Source of the DNA: JBGOTP01 sp963717075
Lineage (GTDB): Bacteria > Acidobacteriota > Vicinamibacteria > Vicinamibacterales > CAVVIG01
Reading direction: 5' to 3'
Assembly (NCBI GenBank): GCA_963717075.1
Contig: CAVQVI010000027.1
Location: 1-64,000 of the forward strand
DNA length: 64,000 nucleotides
In this document: positions 28,115-37,616 of the stretch, one piece after another
How the letters are laid out: every line of letters starts with the position of its first letter
Numbering within the stretch: the first letter of the stretch is position 1
Translations under genes and position numbers: made by a program
The notes under the pieces: generated by a model
Database searches by the model: none
Told to the model about the DNA's origin: nothing
Seen by the model: only the letters and a program-made list of their open reading frames with translations

Positions 28115-29676
28115 ATGAATAGAGCAGGTGTGTTACGGAGACTGACGACAGCCGCGCTTCTTGCCTTCGCGCTGACAGCGGTGGTTCAACCGACCGGGGT
28201 CCATGCCCAGGGCGCGAACGCGCAGCTGAACGATCCCTCGGGGGCGACGACCGGCATGGCGAAGGACGTGACCGTCAAGGACGCAAAGGCTCCGACGCTC
28301 GCGGAGGTGATGGACACCGTCGGCCACAACAAGATCTCGATCAACTTCGTCTGGACGCTGGTGGCCGGATTCCTTGTCATGTTCATGCAGGCCGGTTTCG
28401 CGCTGGTTGAGACCGGTTTCACCCGCGCGAAGAATGCGGCGCACACGATGTCGATGAATTTCATGGTGTATTCCTTGGGGATGCTCGGGTACTGGGTGTG
28501 CGGTTTCGCCCTGCACATGGGTGGTGTCGGCGCGGTCGCCGTGCTCGGTGGCACGCCACCGCTCACCAACGAGTTCACGATAACCCTCTTCGGGAAAACC
28601 ATGGGGCTGTTCGGGACGGGCGGGTTCTTTCTGAGCGGTAACTCGTACGATGTCGGCGTGTTCGCGCTCTTCCTGTTCCAGATGGTGTTCATGGACACGG
28701 CCGCGACGATCCCGACCGGTGCGATGGCCGAGCGGTGGAAGTTCTCCGCGTTCTGCCTGTTTGCCTTCTTCATGGGCGCCATCGTGTATCCGGTGTTCGG
28801 CAACTGGGTGTGGGGCGGTGGCTGGCTGGCCACGCTCGGCTCGAACTTCGGCCTGGGCCACGGTCACGTCGACTTTGCCGGGTCATCGGTCGTCCACATG
28901 GTGGGCGGCGTCGCGGCACTGGCCGGCGGCATCGTGCTCGGGCCCCGCCTCGGCAAGTACGACAAAGCAGGGAACGCCAAAACGCATCGCGGCGCACCAC
29001 CTGCCGATGGCGCTCCTCGGCACGTTTATTCTGGCGTTCGGCTGGTTCGGGTTCAATCCCGGTTCCACCCTTGCAGGCAACTGACCTGCGCATCGCCGTC
29101 GTCGCCACGAATACGATGCTCGCCTCGGCTGGCGGTGCGTTCTCCGCGATGCTGTATATGTGGATGGTATACGGCAAACCGGATCCCGGCATGATGGTCA
29201 ACGGCATGCTGGCGGGCCTGGTGGCCATCACAGCTCCGTGCGCATTCGTCACTGCGCCTGCCGCCGTGCTGATCGGTGTCATCTCGGGCGTGCTTGTGAT
29301 CTGGGCCGCGTTCTTCATCGAGCGAACCTTGAAGATTGACGATCCAGTCGGCGCGATCGCGGTGCACGGAGTGAACGGCGCTTGGGGTGTGCTCGCCCTC
29401 GGCCTTTTTGCGGACGGTTCGTATGGCGACGGCTGGAACGGTGTGCCCGGCACCGTCAAGGGGCTGTTCTATGGGGCGCCTGCGCAGTTCCTGGCGGAGT
29501 GCATCGGCGTCCTGGCGTGTTTCGTCTGGGTGTTCGCGACCTTCTTCATCTTCTTCAAGATCGTGGACGCGATCATCGGCAACCGCGTGTCGGCGGAAAT
29601 CGAGCTGGCCGGTCTCGATATTCCGGAAATGGGCGCGCTTGCCTATCCGGATTTCACGCTGAGAACAGGGGCTTAG
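28115..29676 (+). CDS. amt: Ammonium transporter (Amt family), two frameshifts
   Basis: The restored protein has about 520 residues. A GGAGGA ribosome site precedes ATG 28115. The signal peptide ends near VHAQGANAQ, and an Ala/Asp/Lys-rich segment precedes NFVWTLVAGFLVMFMQAGFA and ALVETGFTRAKNAAHTM. The frame slips at an AAAA run near 28983 (into RIAAHHLPMALLGTFILAFG) and again near 29081 (into TDLRIAVVATNTMLASAGG). Both fit one extra A. The C-terminal half has AIAVHGVNGAWGVLALGLF and a long PII-type tail. It has a bigger periplasmic loop than the other two Amt proteins, so the three are not recent duplicates. Confidence 0.85.
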
Positions 29677-29680
29677 CGTG

Positions 29681-30196
29681 ATGGAGACAAACGCGATGGT
29701 GGTCTCGGGAGCGCTCGCCCCGAGCTCCGACTCGTCGGTCCCCGCCGTTCCATGGCGAGATCCGTATACGGTCTCGCCGCGCGATCTGACGGCTTACATC
29801 GGAAGCTTGGAGCGAAGCTGTCGTGAGAACCCAGGCTCGCCAGAACTCTGGACGTGTCTGGGTATGGCGTACGCGGTCAACCATGACGTGGTCAAATCTA
29901 TGGACGCGCTCGAAACCGCCATGGATGTCGAGCCGACGCACTTCTGGGCGCGGCTCAAGTACGGCGAGTTGCACTACCGCCTTCGAACGCTCGACAGCGC
30001 GGAGGACGAAACCCTCAAGGCAGTGGCGCTTGCCGGGAATGCGCTTCAGTTGTCCATGGCGAGGAAGCAGCTCCGAGAGATCCGCGCGATAAATCCACGC
30101 CGGGTTCGGCGGGACGCACCGGCCTCCGCATTGGGGCGGGCGCTCTTCCTCTTGGGGCTACTGACGTTCGCGGTTGCTGTGGTGATGTGGACATGA
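29681..30196 (+). CDS. TPR-like protein with C-terminal membrane anchor
   Basis: The 171-residue protein starts at ATG 29681 (or GTG 29678), two to five bases after the third amt gene. One to two tetratricopeptide-like units are visible: NPGSPELWTCLGMAYAVNHD, VEPTHFWARLKYGELHYRLR, and DETLKAVALAGNALQLSMAR. It ends in a single hydrophobic helix (LGRALFLLGLLTFAVAVVMW). Its stop overlaps the next small ORF (ATGA). I infer a tail-anchored adaptor made together with the transporter. The function is unknown. Confidence 0.7.
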   Translation: METNAMVVSGALAPSSDSSVPAVPWRDPYTVSPRDLTAYIGSLERSCRENPGSPELWTCLGMAYAVNHDVVKSMDALETAMDVEPTHFWARLKYGELHYRLRTLDSAEDETLKAVALAGNALQLSMARKQLREIRAINPRRVRRDAPASALGRALFLLGLLTFAVAVVMWT

Positions 30197-30333
30197 GCTG
30201 GAGATACTTCTTCGGCGCGTCGATCTTATCGTCGGGTCTGCTGTTCAAGGTTGGCGCGCCCGTGGAAGCCGTGGCGATGGGGATTGCGCTCGTGGCGCTT
30301 ATCAATTGGAGGAGTCTCGGCAGCGGCAACTGA
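30193..30333 (+). CDS. 46-residue small membrane protein, translationally coupled
   Basis: ATG 30193 overlaps the TPR-gene stop in an ATGA arrangement, so translation is probably coupled. The product is a single hydrophobic hairpin or helix (FFGASILSSGLLFKVGAPVE, then AVAMGIALVALINW) with a short polar tail. It is too small for domain assignment. The overlap is the main evidence that it is real. Confidence 0.5.
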   Translation: MSWRYFFGASILSSGLLFKVGAPVEAVAMGIALVALINWRSLGSGN

Positions 30334-30334
30334 C

Positions 30335-30523
30335 GTGATCGCTTCTCTGTGGCGCGGCCGTGCTCGCCCGGGGCCGATGCTGCCGCACGCACCCCTTGCG
30401 ATCATGGCCACCGGCATTGCCCTCGCGGCGGTCATCTTCGCGCGGCGCTGCCGCCGAACTGGCGTTAGCGAGAAGGATGGCAAACGGGCCGATGGAAGTG
30501 CCCGGAGCGGTATTCGCGGCTGA
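30335..30523 (+). CDS. Possible 62-residue small membrane protein
   Basis: GTG 30335 directly follows the previous stop. The product has one TM segment (APLAIMATGIALAAVIFARR) and a basic, polar C-terminus. There is no ribosome site and no family match. It could be a chance frame. Confidence 0.3.
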   Translation: MIASLWRGRARPGPMLPHAPLAIMATGIALAAVIFARRCRRTGVSEKDGKRADGSARSGIRG

Positions 30524-30605
30524 GTTTTTCGCGGTACTATGGTGGTTGAGCTGTGGCGCCGATTCCGGTGCAGAGCTCACCTGACGCGGATCACTGCGGA
30601 TACCG

Positions 30606-33126
30606 ATGACAGACAGTCCCTCGCCTGTAGAGGCGCACGCCGTACGCGCGGCACGATTCCAGGCGGCCCGGCAGGAACTCGTCGCTGCGACCGAGCGTGG
30701 CGAGGGCGGGCGTTACGCCCTCAAGCAGTATTCGCAGCGCATGGACGCGGTCATCCAGCAGCTGTTTGCCGAGGCCGGGGCGGCGTCACAGCTGGTGGGG
30801 GTCTTCGCGCTCGGCGGCTACGGGCGCCGCCAGCTCTGTCTGCATTCCGACATCGACCTGCTCATTCTGTTTGCCGGCGAGATCACCCCCGCGGACGAAC
30901 GCTTTCTGCACGCATTTCTCAACCCCCTTTGGGACCTCGGCCTCACGGTCGGTCATCACGTGCGGGAAGTCACCGACGGATCCAAACTCGCGGAGGACAA
31001 TTCCGAGTTTCTGCTGGCGCTCACAGACGCGCGTGCGGTCGTGGGCGACGCCACGCTCCTCGACCAGTTCACCGGGGCCACCGACGGCTCGCGCACGGCC
31101 TCGCGCACCTTCGAGTCGCTCAAAGTCCTCATCGCCGAGCGCCACGCCAAGTTCAACGACACGCTCTATCAGCTCGAGCCGGATGTGAAGGAGTCGCCGG
31201 GCGGACTGCGCGATCTCTTTGGCGCGCAGACGATTGCGAAACTGACCGATCCGACGCTGCTCACACAGGGCGGGTCCGGCCTGCGCACGCTGGACGACGC
31301 GGAAGAATTTCTCTTCAGGGTCCGCTCCACCTTGCACCTCGAGGCCAAGCGGCACCACAACATCCTTGGCCACGAGCTGCAGGAACGGGTAGCCGAGCGC
31401 CTCGGATACGCAGGCGCATCGCCACGGCACAACGTGGAACGTCTCATGGGCGACTACTTCCGGCACGCCCGCGCGGTCGATCGCACGGTCCGGTGGGCGC
31501 TGCAAAGCCGCGCCCCTGCCGATTGGTGCCAATCTCGTGCGCGCGGCCGACAGCGTCAGGTTCGTGGACGTTCGTGAGGCGGCCGGCCGTCCCGCGACCT
31601 GGCTGTCGCTTTTCCAGGCGGCGATCGACGGTGAGTGTGCCGTGGCGGACACCGCGATTGCCTGTGTCGAGCAGAACGCGGGACGCTTTTCTGCCGCCGA
31701 CTTCTTTCCCACGCGTGCGCACCGCGACGCCCTGCTGCGGTTTCTCACACCGCGCCCCGGGCTTTACGCGCGTTTGTCCGAGATGCACGATGCGGGGCTG
31801 CTCGGTCAGATGTTCCCGGAGTTCAAGAAGATCAGCTTTCTCGTGGTCCGGGATTTCTATCACAAGTACACCGTTGACGAACACACGCTGCTGACCATTC
31901 GCAACCTGGAGCGGCTGACCGAGGCGTCGTCGGTGCGCGGCCGGTTCTCGCAGCTGCTCGCGGAGGTGGATCGTCCAGAGCTCCTCGTTCTCTCACTGCT
32001 GTACCACGACACGGGAAAGGGCCGGGGACAGAGCCACGAGGTCGAAAGCCGGCGGCTGACCACGAAGATGCTCGACCGGCTGGAGATCGAAGGGGAGGCC
32101 AGGGCGGCGGTCGAATTTCTCGTGAGCGAGCACCTCAAGATGTCGCTCGTCGCCTTCAGGCGTGATACCGAGGACCCCGAGATCGTGCGTCAGTTTGCCG
32201 CGCTCGTCGGTGTCGAAGACCGGCTGAAGATGTTGTGCCTGATGACGCTCGCCGATGTCGAGGCCGTGAGCCCGGAGACCCTGACTCCCTGGAAAGAGGA
32301 GTTGCTCTGGCGGCTCTACGTCGATACCTACAATCACATGACGCTGACCTACGGGGACGAGGTCATCGACGCGAAGCAGGCGGCCATTGCCGAGCTCATC
32401 GAACAGCGGCCGGGCGACCTCTCGAGGGACCAGATTGCGACGTTTCTCCAAGGGCTGCCCCGACGCTATCTCCAGTTGTTCCCAGGAGAAGCTGTCTACC
32501 GGCACGTTCGGCTTGCCGGGGCCCTGGCGCCAGGGTCGGTCCAAGCCTGGCTCGAACGGAAGAACTCTGCCTGGGAGCTCACCGTGCTCACGCGGGACCA
32601 GCCGTTCCTCTTCTCCAACATCTCAGGAGTGCTGGCGTCCTACGGGATGGATATCCTGCGGGGGTTCGCGTTCACCAAACCCGACGGCCTTGTCGTCGAC
32701 ATGTTCCACTTCACCGACGTTGAACGGTTCCTGGAACTCAATTCGGGCGGGGACGCCCAGTTCCTGCGAACACTGGAGGACGTCATATCGGGCCGCGCAG
32801 ACCTGGCGGCGCGGCTGAAGGGCCGCGAACAAGGGGCTTTTCGGCGCAAGCTCCCGGGGTTTGCGCCGGTGATTCACTGTGACAACGAATCGTCGAAACG
32901 CTATACCATTGTCGAGATTGTTGCCGAAGATGCGCTGGGGCTGCTGTATCGCATGAGCCGCGTCATGTCCGAGTCGGGGTGTGACGTGGATCTCGTCCTG
33001 ATCGCCACCGAAGGACGGCGGGCGATTGACGTGTTTCATCTGACGCGGAACGGGGTCAAGCTGTCGCCGGAGCAGCAAGCGGACATATCCGAACGATTGC
33101 AACGAGTGCTGGAGGGACAGCCGTGA
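30606..33126 (+). CDS. glnD: Bifunctional PII uridylyltransferase/uridylyl-removing enzyme, one frameshift
   Basis: The restored GlnD has about 840 residues, normal for the family. The nucleotidyltransferase domain shows ALGGYGRRQLCLHSDIDLL (GG at about 70-71 and catalytic Asp 82 and 84). The PII-UTase central region includes ESPGGLRDLFGAQTIAKL. The HD domain has LSLLYHDTGKGRGQSH, and two C-terminal ACT domains follow (ELTVLTRDQPFLFSNISGVL; TIVEIVAEDALGLLYRMSRV). The frame slips at a CCCC run near 31515. The enzyme adds UMP to PII when glutamine is low and removes it when glutamine is high. Its stop overlaps the glnB start, so the enzyme and its substrate are made from one message. Confidence 0.93.
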
Positions 33127-33452
33127 AGCTGATCAAGTCGATTGTGCGACCGAACAAAGTGGATGAAGTGAAAGCCGCGCTCGAGAAGCTCCAGATTTCC
33201 GGTATGACCGTGACCGAAGTCCGCGGGCACGGCAAACAGAAGGGCCATACAGCCATCTATCGCGGCCAGGAGTACCAGGTGAGTCTCCTGCCCAAGATGG
33301 AAATCGAGGTCGTGGTGTCCGACTCGATGGTCGACGATGCCATCAAGGCCGTCATCGAGGCGGCCCGAACGGGAGAGATTGGAGACGGCCGCGTCTTCGT
33401 CCTTCCGGTCAACGAGAGCTACAAGATTCGCACGGGCGAACGGGAGGTCTAG
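33123..33452 (+). CDS. glnB: Nitrogen regulatory protein PII
   Basis: The 109-residue protein has MKLIKSIVRPNKVDEVKAAL at the N-terminus, the T-loop RGHGKQKGHTAIYRGQEY with the uridylylation target Tyr51, and the C-terminal signature GEIGDGRVFVLPV. All residues for ATP and 2-oxoglutarate binding look conserved. GTG 33123 overlaps the glnD stop (GTGA), which supports the start. It senses 2-oxoglutarate/ATP/ADP and controls Amt gating and nitrogen enzymes. GlnB and GlnK types cannot be separated from sequence alone, and the nearby amt genes would favour a GlnK-like role. Confidence 0.95.
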   Translation: MKLIKSIVRPNKVDEVKAALEKLQISGMTVTEVRGHGKQKGHTAIYRGQEYQVSLLPKMEIEVVVSDSMVDDAIKAVIEAARTGEIGDGRVFVLPVNESYKIRTGEREV

Positions 33453-33456
33453 CAGC

Positions 33457-33825
33457 TCACTTTGCAGGCGACGGGAGGTCTTTGAGGATGAAGACCTTCT
33501 CGCCCCGACGGATGAAGCCGAGGTCGCGACGGGCCGCGTCCTCGATGGCGCGCGGATCGTTCTCGAGCCGCTGCACTTCTTCACGCCGGCGCGCATTTTC
33601 CAGCTTCGTGCGGGCAAGAGTGGCGGCCATATCCTCGTACCTGCGCTGCTCGCGTCGTCTGGCCAGGAGGCCCTGGTCTCCCACGAGTGCATCCACGACC
33701 ATCGCCGCGGCAAACAGAAGGAGCACGAGCTGTACGAATGAACGGGCCCGCCAGCCACGCTTCGCCGTCGTGGTGCGCTGACGGGACGCCGAGGACGCGC
33801 GGTGTTTCAACACGCTCAACGACAT
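33457..33825 (-). CDS. ftsB: Septum formation initiator FtsB/DivIC family
   Basis: The 122-residue protein has a basic N-terminus, one TM helix (SFVQLVLLLFAAAMVVDALV, about 29-48), a coiled coil (RREQRRYEDMAATLARTKLE) and the conserved block RAIEDAARRDLGFIRRGE. This block is the FtsB/DivIC signature (normally 'IEexARexLGmvkpgE'). It would link FtsL and FtsQ in the divisome. The gene converges on glnB with only 4 bp between stops. Confidence 0.88.
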   Translation of the reverse strand: MSLSVLKHRASSASRQRTTTAKRGWRARSFVQLVLLLFAAAMVVDALVGDQGLLARRREQRRYEDMAATLARTKLENARRREEVQRLENDPRAIEDAARRDLGFIRRGEKVFILKDLPSPAK

Positions 33826-33857
33826 TACAACAACTGTATCAAAAAGTACACAGAAGA

Positions 33858-34196
33858 ATGACCACCGACGTTGTATTTGTCCTCACAACTGTTCCGACCG
33901 TGGAGCAGGGTGAAGCGATCGCCCGCGCGCTGGTCGAGGAGCACCTCGCGGCGTGCGTGAACCTGTCTGCACCAATGACGTCCTTCTATCGATGGAACGG
34001 ACGCATCGAACGCGACGTCGAGCGTCAGCTCGTCATCAAGACGACGCGCGAACGCGTGACGGCGATCCAGGCCCGTGTAGCTCAGCTACACTCGTACGAG
34101 CTGCCTGAATTCGTCGTGCTTCCGGTGGTCGACGGCTCGGTCGACTACCTGACCTGGGTCCAGAATGAGTCGTCCCAGAGCAAAGCCGCGCAGTGA
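33858..34196 (+). CDS. cutA: Divalent-cation tolerance protein CutA
   Basis: The 112-residue protein has the CutA1 blocks VFVLTTVPTVEQGEAIARAL, VEEHLAACVNLSAPMTSFYRWNG with the conserved Cys, QLVIKTTRERV and SYELPEFVVLPV with YLTWV. Length is typical. ATG 33858 was chosen over the longer frame to 33687 because the fold begins there. The trimeric protein is linked to copper tolerance, though its exact activity is debated. Its stop overlaps the dedA-like start (GTGA). Confidence 0.92.
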   Translation: MTTDVVFVLTTVPTVEQGEAIARALVEEHLAACVNLSAPMTSFYRWNGRIERDVERQLVIKTTRERVTAIQARVAQLHSYELPEFVVLPVVDGSVDYLTWVQNESSQSKAAQ

Positions 34197-34846
34197 ATAT
34201 TCTCGACTTCCTTCTTCACAGCGACACGCACCTGCTCGAGTTCGTGAGGGACTACGGCCGGTGGGTGTACGGGCTGCTGTTTCTGATCGTCTTCGCGGAA
34301 ACAGGCTTCGTCGTCACGCCATTCCTGCCGGGGGACTCGCTGCTCTTTGCCACGGGGGCGCTCTGCGCGACCGGCGCGCTCAACGCCCCAACGGCCGCGG
34401 GCCTACTCGCGATCGCCGCATTTGCCGGCAATGCCGTGAACTTCGCGGTCGGACGCCTGATCGGCCCACGCGTCTTCAGCGCGACCGATCGGTCCGGCAT
34501 CTCGCATCGGCTGCTCAACCGCGATCACTTGAATCGAGCGCACGCCTTTTTCGGGCAGTACGGCGGGAAGGCGGTCATTCTCGGCCGCTTCGTGCCAATC
34601 GTGCGCACCTTCGTCCCCTTCGTCGCGGGCGCCGCCGCGATGTCGTCGCACTCGTTCGTGTTCTACAACTTCATCGGGGCGGTTGCCTGGGTTGGCCTGT
34701 GTTTTGGCGCCGGGATCCTGTTTGGCAACGTGCCGGTGGTGAAGAACAATTTCTCGCTCGTGACCATCGGCATCGTGCTCGTCTCGATCCTGCCCGTCTT
34801 CGTCGAGTGGGCGAGGCACCGGAGAGGGCGTGCGACCAGAGGCTGA
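34193..34846 (+). CDS. DedA family membrane protein
   Basis: The 217-residue protein shows the DedA pattern: ETGFVVTPFLPGDSLLFATG, AGNAVNFAVGRLIG, FFGQYGGKAVILGRFVPIVR, TFVPFVAGAAAMS and a C-terminal TM pair. The conserved acidic and arginine residues (E..G..PFLPGD and GRFVPIVRTF) needed for transport are present. The family includes undecaprenyl-phosphate and phosphatidylethanolamine flippases. The start GTG 34193 overlaps the cutA stop, so the two are coupled. Confidence 0.9.
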   Translation: MNILDFLLHSDTHLLEFVRDYGRWVYGLLFLIVFAETGFVVTPFLPGDSLLFATGALCATGALNAPTAAGLLAIAAFAGNAVNFAVGRLIGPRVFSATDRSGISHRLLNRDHLNRAHAFFGQYGGKAVILGRFVPIVRTFVPFVAGAAAMSSHSFVFYNFIGAVAWVGLCFGAGILFGNVPVVKNNFSLVTIGIVLVSILPVFVEWARHRRGRATRG

Positions 34847-34948
34847 AGGCGCGTCGTCGCTCGCGCAGTGACCGCGAATGCGACCCCCGATGGACGTGGA
34901 GGCTGCTGTTTCTGCAAACCCGCTCGAAGAGCCAAAAGCCGAGGGAGT

Positions 34949-36124
34949 CTACGCGTTGTCCAGCGCCTGAAGGAGATCCTCCTTCAAGTCATCGATGTCC
35001 TCGACCCCCACCGAAATTCGCACAAGACCGTCGGTGATGCCGAGTGCCAGTCGGCGCTCGGCCGGGACCGAGGCATGGGTCATTGTCGCGGGGTGGGAGA
35101 TCAGAGTTTCAACGCCACCAAGGCTTTCGGCGAGCGCCATGAGGCGGACGCCGTTGAGGACTCGGCGCGCTGCTTCGAGCGATCCGACGTCGAAGGCGAG
35201 CATGCCGCCGAAGCCCTGCATCTGCCGAGCGGCCAGCGCGTGTTGCGGGTGCGACGCGAGCCCGGGGTAGTAGACCCGGCTGACCTTTCGATGAACCTCC
35301 AGAAACTCGGCAAGCGCGAGCCCATTCGCGTTGTGCTGCGCCATTCGCAGGGGCAGGGTCTTCGTGCCGCGCAGAACGAGCCAGGCGTCGAAGGGGCCCA
35401 GAATCGATCCCGCCGCGTTCTGTACGAATGTCATCCACGCGATGTCCTCCTCGGACACCGCGATCACCGCACCGCCAACACTGTCGCTGTGGCCGTTGAG
35501 ATACTTCGTTGTGCTGTGCACGACCATGTCGGCTCCACACTCGATCGGGCGCTGAAGACAGGGGCTCGCGAACGTGTTATCGACCACCAGCTTGACGCCG
35601 CGCCGGCGTGCGAGGTCTGCTGCCCTCCGCAAATCCGTCAGCCGCATGACCGGATTGCTGGGTGTTTCGACGAACAGCATCCGCGTCGAAGGTCTGAAGG
35701 CGCGCTCGACGAGGTCCAGATCGCCGGTATCTACATACGAGAACGCCAACTGGTAGCGACTGAGTACCTTGTCGAAGAACCTGAACGTGCCGCCGTAGAC
35801 ATTGTCAGAGACGATGACGTGGTCGCCGGATTTCAGGAAAGACGCGACGGCCCCGATCGCGGCCATCCCGGAGGCGAAGGCGAAACCCGCCGTGCCGGAT
35901 TCCATCGCGGCGAGATTCCGCTCGAGCGCCATCCTCGTCGGATTCTGCGTGCGCGCGTATTCGAAGCCTTTATGCTTGCCGAGTTCCTCCTGTACGTAGG
36001 TGGACGTCTGATAGATCGGTGTGATGATGGCGCCGGTCGAAGGGTCCGGCTCCTGACCGGCATGTACACAGACCGTACTGAACCGCGCGTTTGGCTTCAG
36101 CTTCACGATCCGCCACGATAACAT
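34949..36124 (-). CDS. Cystathionine gamma-synthase / gamma-lyase family PLP enzyme
   Basis: The 391-residue protein has the full Cys/Met-metabolism PLP fold: TVCVHAGQEPDPSTGAIITP, ARTQNPTRMALERNLAAME, FVETPSNPVMRLTDL, VVDNTFASPCLQRP and VVHSTTKYLNGHSD, where Lys207 binds PLP. The ending GGVETLISHPATMTHASVP is typical of MetB/CGL. Synthase (methionine route) and lyase (reverse transsulfuration) cannot be told apart here. It is divergent from the next gene by only 14 bp. Confidence 0.92.
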   Translation of the reverse strand: MLSWRIVKLKPNARFSTVCVHAGQEPDPSTGAIITPIYQTSTYVQEELGKHKGFEYARTQNPTRMALERNLAAMESGTAGFAFASGMAAIGAVASFLKSGDHVIVSDNVYGGTFRFFDKVLSRYQLAFSYVDTGDLDLVERAFRPSTRMLFVETPSNPVMRLTDLRRAADLARRRGVKLVVDNTFASPCLQRPIECGADMVVHSTTKYLNGHSDSVGGAVIAVSEEDIAWMTFVQNAAGSILGPFDAWLVLRGTKTLPLRMAQHNANGLALAEFLEVHRKVSRVYYPGLASHPQHALAARQMQGFGGMLAFDVGSLEAARRVLNGVRLMALAESLGGVETLISHPATMTHASVPAERRLALGITDGLVRISVGVEDIDDLKEDLLQALDNA

Positions 36125-36138
36125 GGTCGGGGAAACAT

Positions 36139-36813
36139 ATGCCTAAAACGACGAACGACGAGGGAGAGCCCGTCGGCAACTGGCGGGCGAGGATGGATCT
36201 GACGGCGATCGTGGCGGTGTCGGCGCTTGCGATCTCCGGCCTGAATTTCTACCGAACCTACCTCTACACGAAGCAACAGCTCGACGTCACGGTTACGGAA
36301 GTGTCGTATGTCACGGGTCAAGGAGGTTTGTACATGACGGTGGCGTTCGCGAATGCCGGCAACCGGGACGCTGCGCTGCTCCGCGTGGAACCGGCGCTTT
36401 GGAGCCGCGCCGGCCAGTCAAATCCCGAATGGGTGCCTCTCGTGGACAAGGTGCACCCGAATATCCCGGTGGCAGTCCCCCGGACGCCGACGGTCGTGAA
36501 AGCAGGTGGCGTTGAGATCGTCACGTTGTCGACGCGGTTGGATGCGACCGATGCCGAACGGGCGCTTGTGTTGTCGGAAGGCGGGGCTTTCCTTGGAATC
36601 CGCATCGCGACGATGAATTCCGATGGGAACCTCTATCTCCTCGAGCATCCAGTCGCCAGGCTCGTCATCGATCGACAGGGCAGAATCCAGAAGGCCGAAC
36701 CTGCGATTCACCAGACCCTGAGTGGCTTCGTCGACTTGCAGGGTGCTCCACCTGGTGACAGGTTGCAGTCGAATAAGAAAACGCCCTTCGTGTGGGCCGA
36801 AGAGCACTATTGA
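36139..36813 (+). CDS. Membrane-anchored protein of unknown function
   Basis: The 224-residue protein begins MPKTTNDEGEPV and has one N-terminal TM helix (DLTAIVAVSALAISGLNFYR, about 20-39). The remainder looks like an all-beta domain with a Gly/Asn-rich strand pattern (GGLYMTVAFANAGNRDAALL). A GGGGAAA ribosome site supports ATG 36139. I recognise no family. The signal-anchor topology places the beta domain outside the cytoplasm. Confidence 0.65.
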   Translation: MPKTTNDEGEPVGNWRARMDLTAIVAVSALAISGLNFYRTYLYTKQQLDVTVTEVSYVTGQGGLYMTVAFANAGNRDAALLRVEPALWSRAGQSNPEWVPLVDKVHPNIPVAVPRTPTVVKAGGVEIVTLSTRLDATDAERALVLSEGGAFLGIRIATMNSDGNLYLLEHPVARLVIDRQGRIQKAEPAIHQTLSGFVDLQGAPPGDRLQSNKKTPFVWAEEHY

Positions 36814-37056
36814 GGCGACACATCGGGCTGCGTCTTTCAAGAGGAATCGCCATTCTGCCCGATACTTCTGGCCCTTACGAGTTGAATGTGGCTGGCTGCT
36901 ATATCCAAGGTGCGGTACGATGGCAAGATTCGGGTTGTCCTTCTTGACTTCAAACTGTCAGGTTCGTTACACTGCGTTTCTTCAAAGCTTGCCCCCTTAG
37001 AACCATCGCAGGTGGCTCACCGGACTAGCCGCGAAAGAGAGGCAGGACGGTGCGTG

Positions 37057-37383
37057 ATGTCCCACCCCGACAACGACGATGTCGTCATCCGGCAGAAGCA
37101 CGGCAATCCGTCCACGGTCTATCTCCTTGGGACACCTGCGGCTCCCGACCAGTTCATGATCCGCACCCGCGACGAAGCCGTCTCGAAAGCCCTTGTGTTT
37201 GCCAGACGTCAGCACGTGCGGGCGTGGTTTGCGAATGGCCACGAGGACTTCGTGCTGCTCGGCACGTTCCGAGAAGAAAGAGTGAGTCCGTCTAACCCGA
37301 GGTTTGGCGAATGGCAAGAGCGCAGACAGGCGAGAGACCCGCGACGGCTGCTGACCGCGCATCGAAGTCGCCGCGTCGGGTAA
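37057..37383 (+). CDS. Small cytoplasmic protein, unknown
   Basis: The 108-residue product has a compact region (NPSTVYLLGTPAAPDQFMIR, then TRDEAVSKALVFARRQHVRA) that resembles DUF2188-like small proteins carrying a conserved 'T.deAv..A...a...' helix. This likeness is weak. ATG 37057 (or GTG 37054) follows an AGGAC element. Its 3' end overlaps the next gene by 73 bp in another frame, so its C-terminus may be wrong. Confidence 0.45.
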   Translation: MSHPDNDDVVIRQKHGNPSTVYLLGTPAAPDQFMIRTRDEAVSKALVFARRQHVRAWFANGHEDFVLLGTFREERVSPSNPRFGEWQERRQARDPRRLLTAHRSRRVG

Positions 37384-37520
37384 CCGTCACCGATAGCGAC
37401 ATCGCCCGTCGCGCTTACGGGTTCTATCTTGGACGCCGCTGCGAGCACGGGCACGACGTTGAAGACTGGCTGCGGTCTGAGCGCGAACTACGACACGTCG
37501 AAACACGCGCCAGCGCGTGA
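37311..37520 (+). CDS. DUF2934 family small protein
   Basis: The 69-residue product carries the DUF2934 motif DIARRAYGFYLGRRCEHGHD followed by VEDWLRSERELR. Length and the basic, Ala/Thr-rich N-terminus are typical. The function of DUF2934 is not known. It occurs in many acidobacterial and proteobacterial small proteins. A second DUF2934 lies at the C-terminus of the protein encoded 97 bp downstream. Confidence 0.75.
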   Translation: MARAQTGERPATAADRASKSPRRVTVTDSDIARRAYGFYLGRRCEHGHDVEDWLRSERELRHVETRASA

Positions 37521-37616
37521 CGATGTCGTGCTGCCGCTGCGCACGCCCGCGAAGGTGGCGACGTGCTGGTCCCCGCCGAGGGGCATGGTGGAGTCAGTCG
37601 AACAAAGGAGTCGTTC

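Noticed and set aside
30360..30584. 74-residue ORF overlapping the small membrane protein frames before glnD
   Set aside because: There is no ribosome site or recognisable pattern, and it competes with better-supported small frames.
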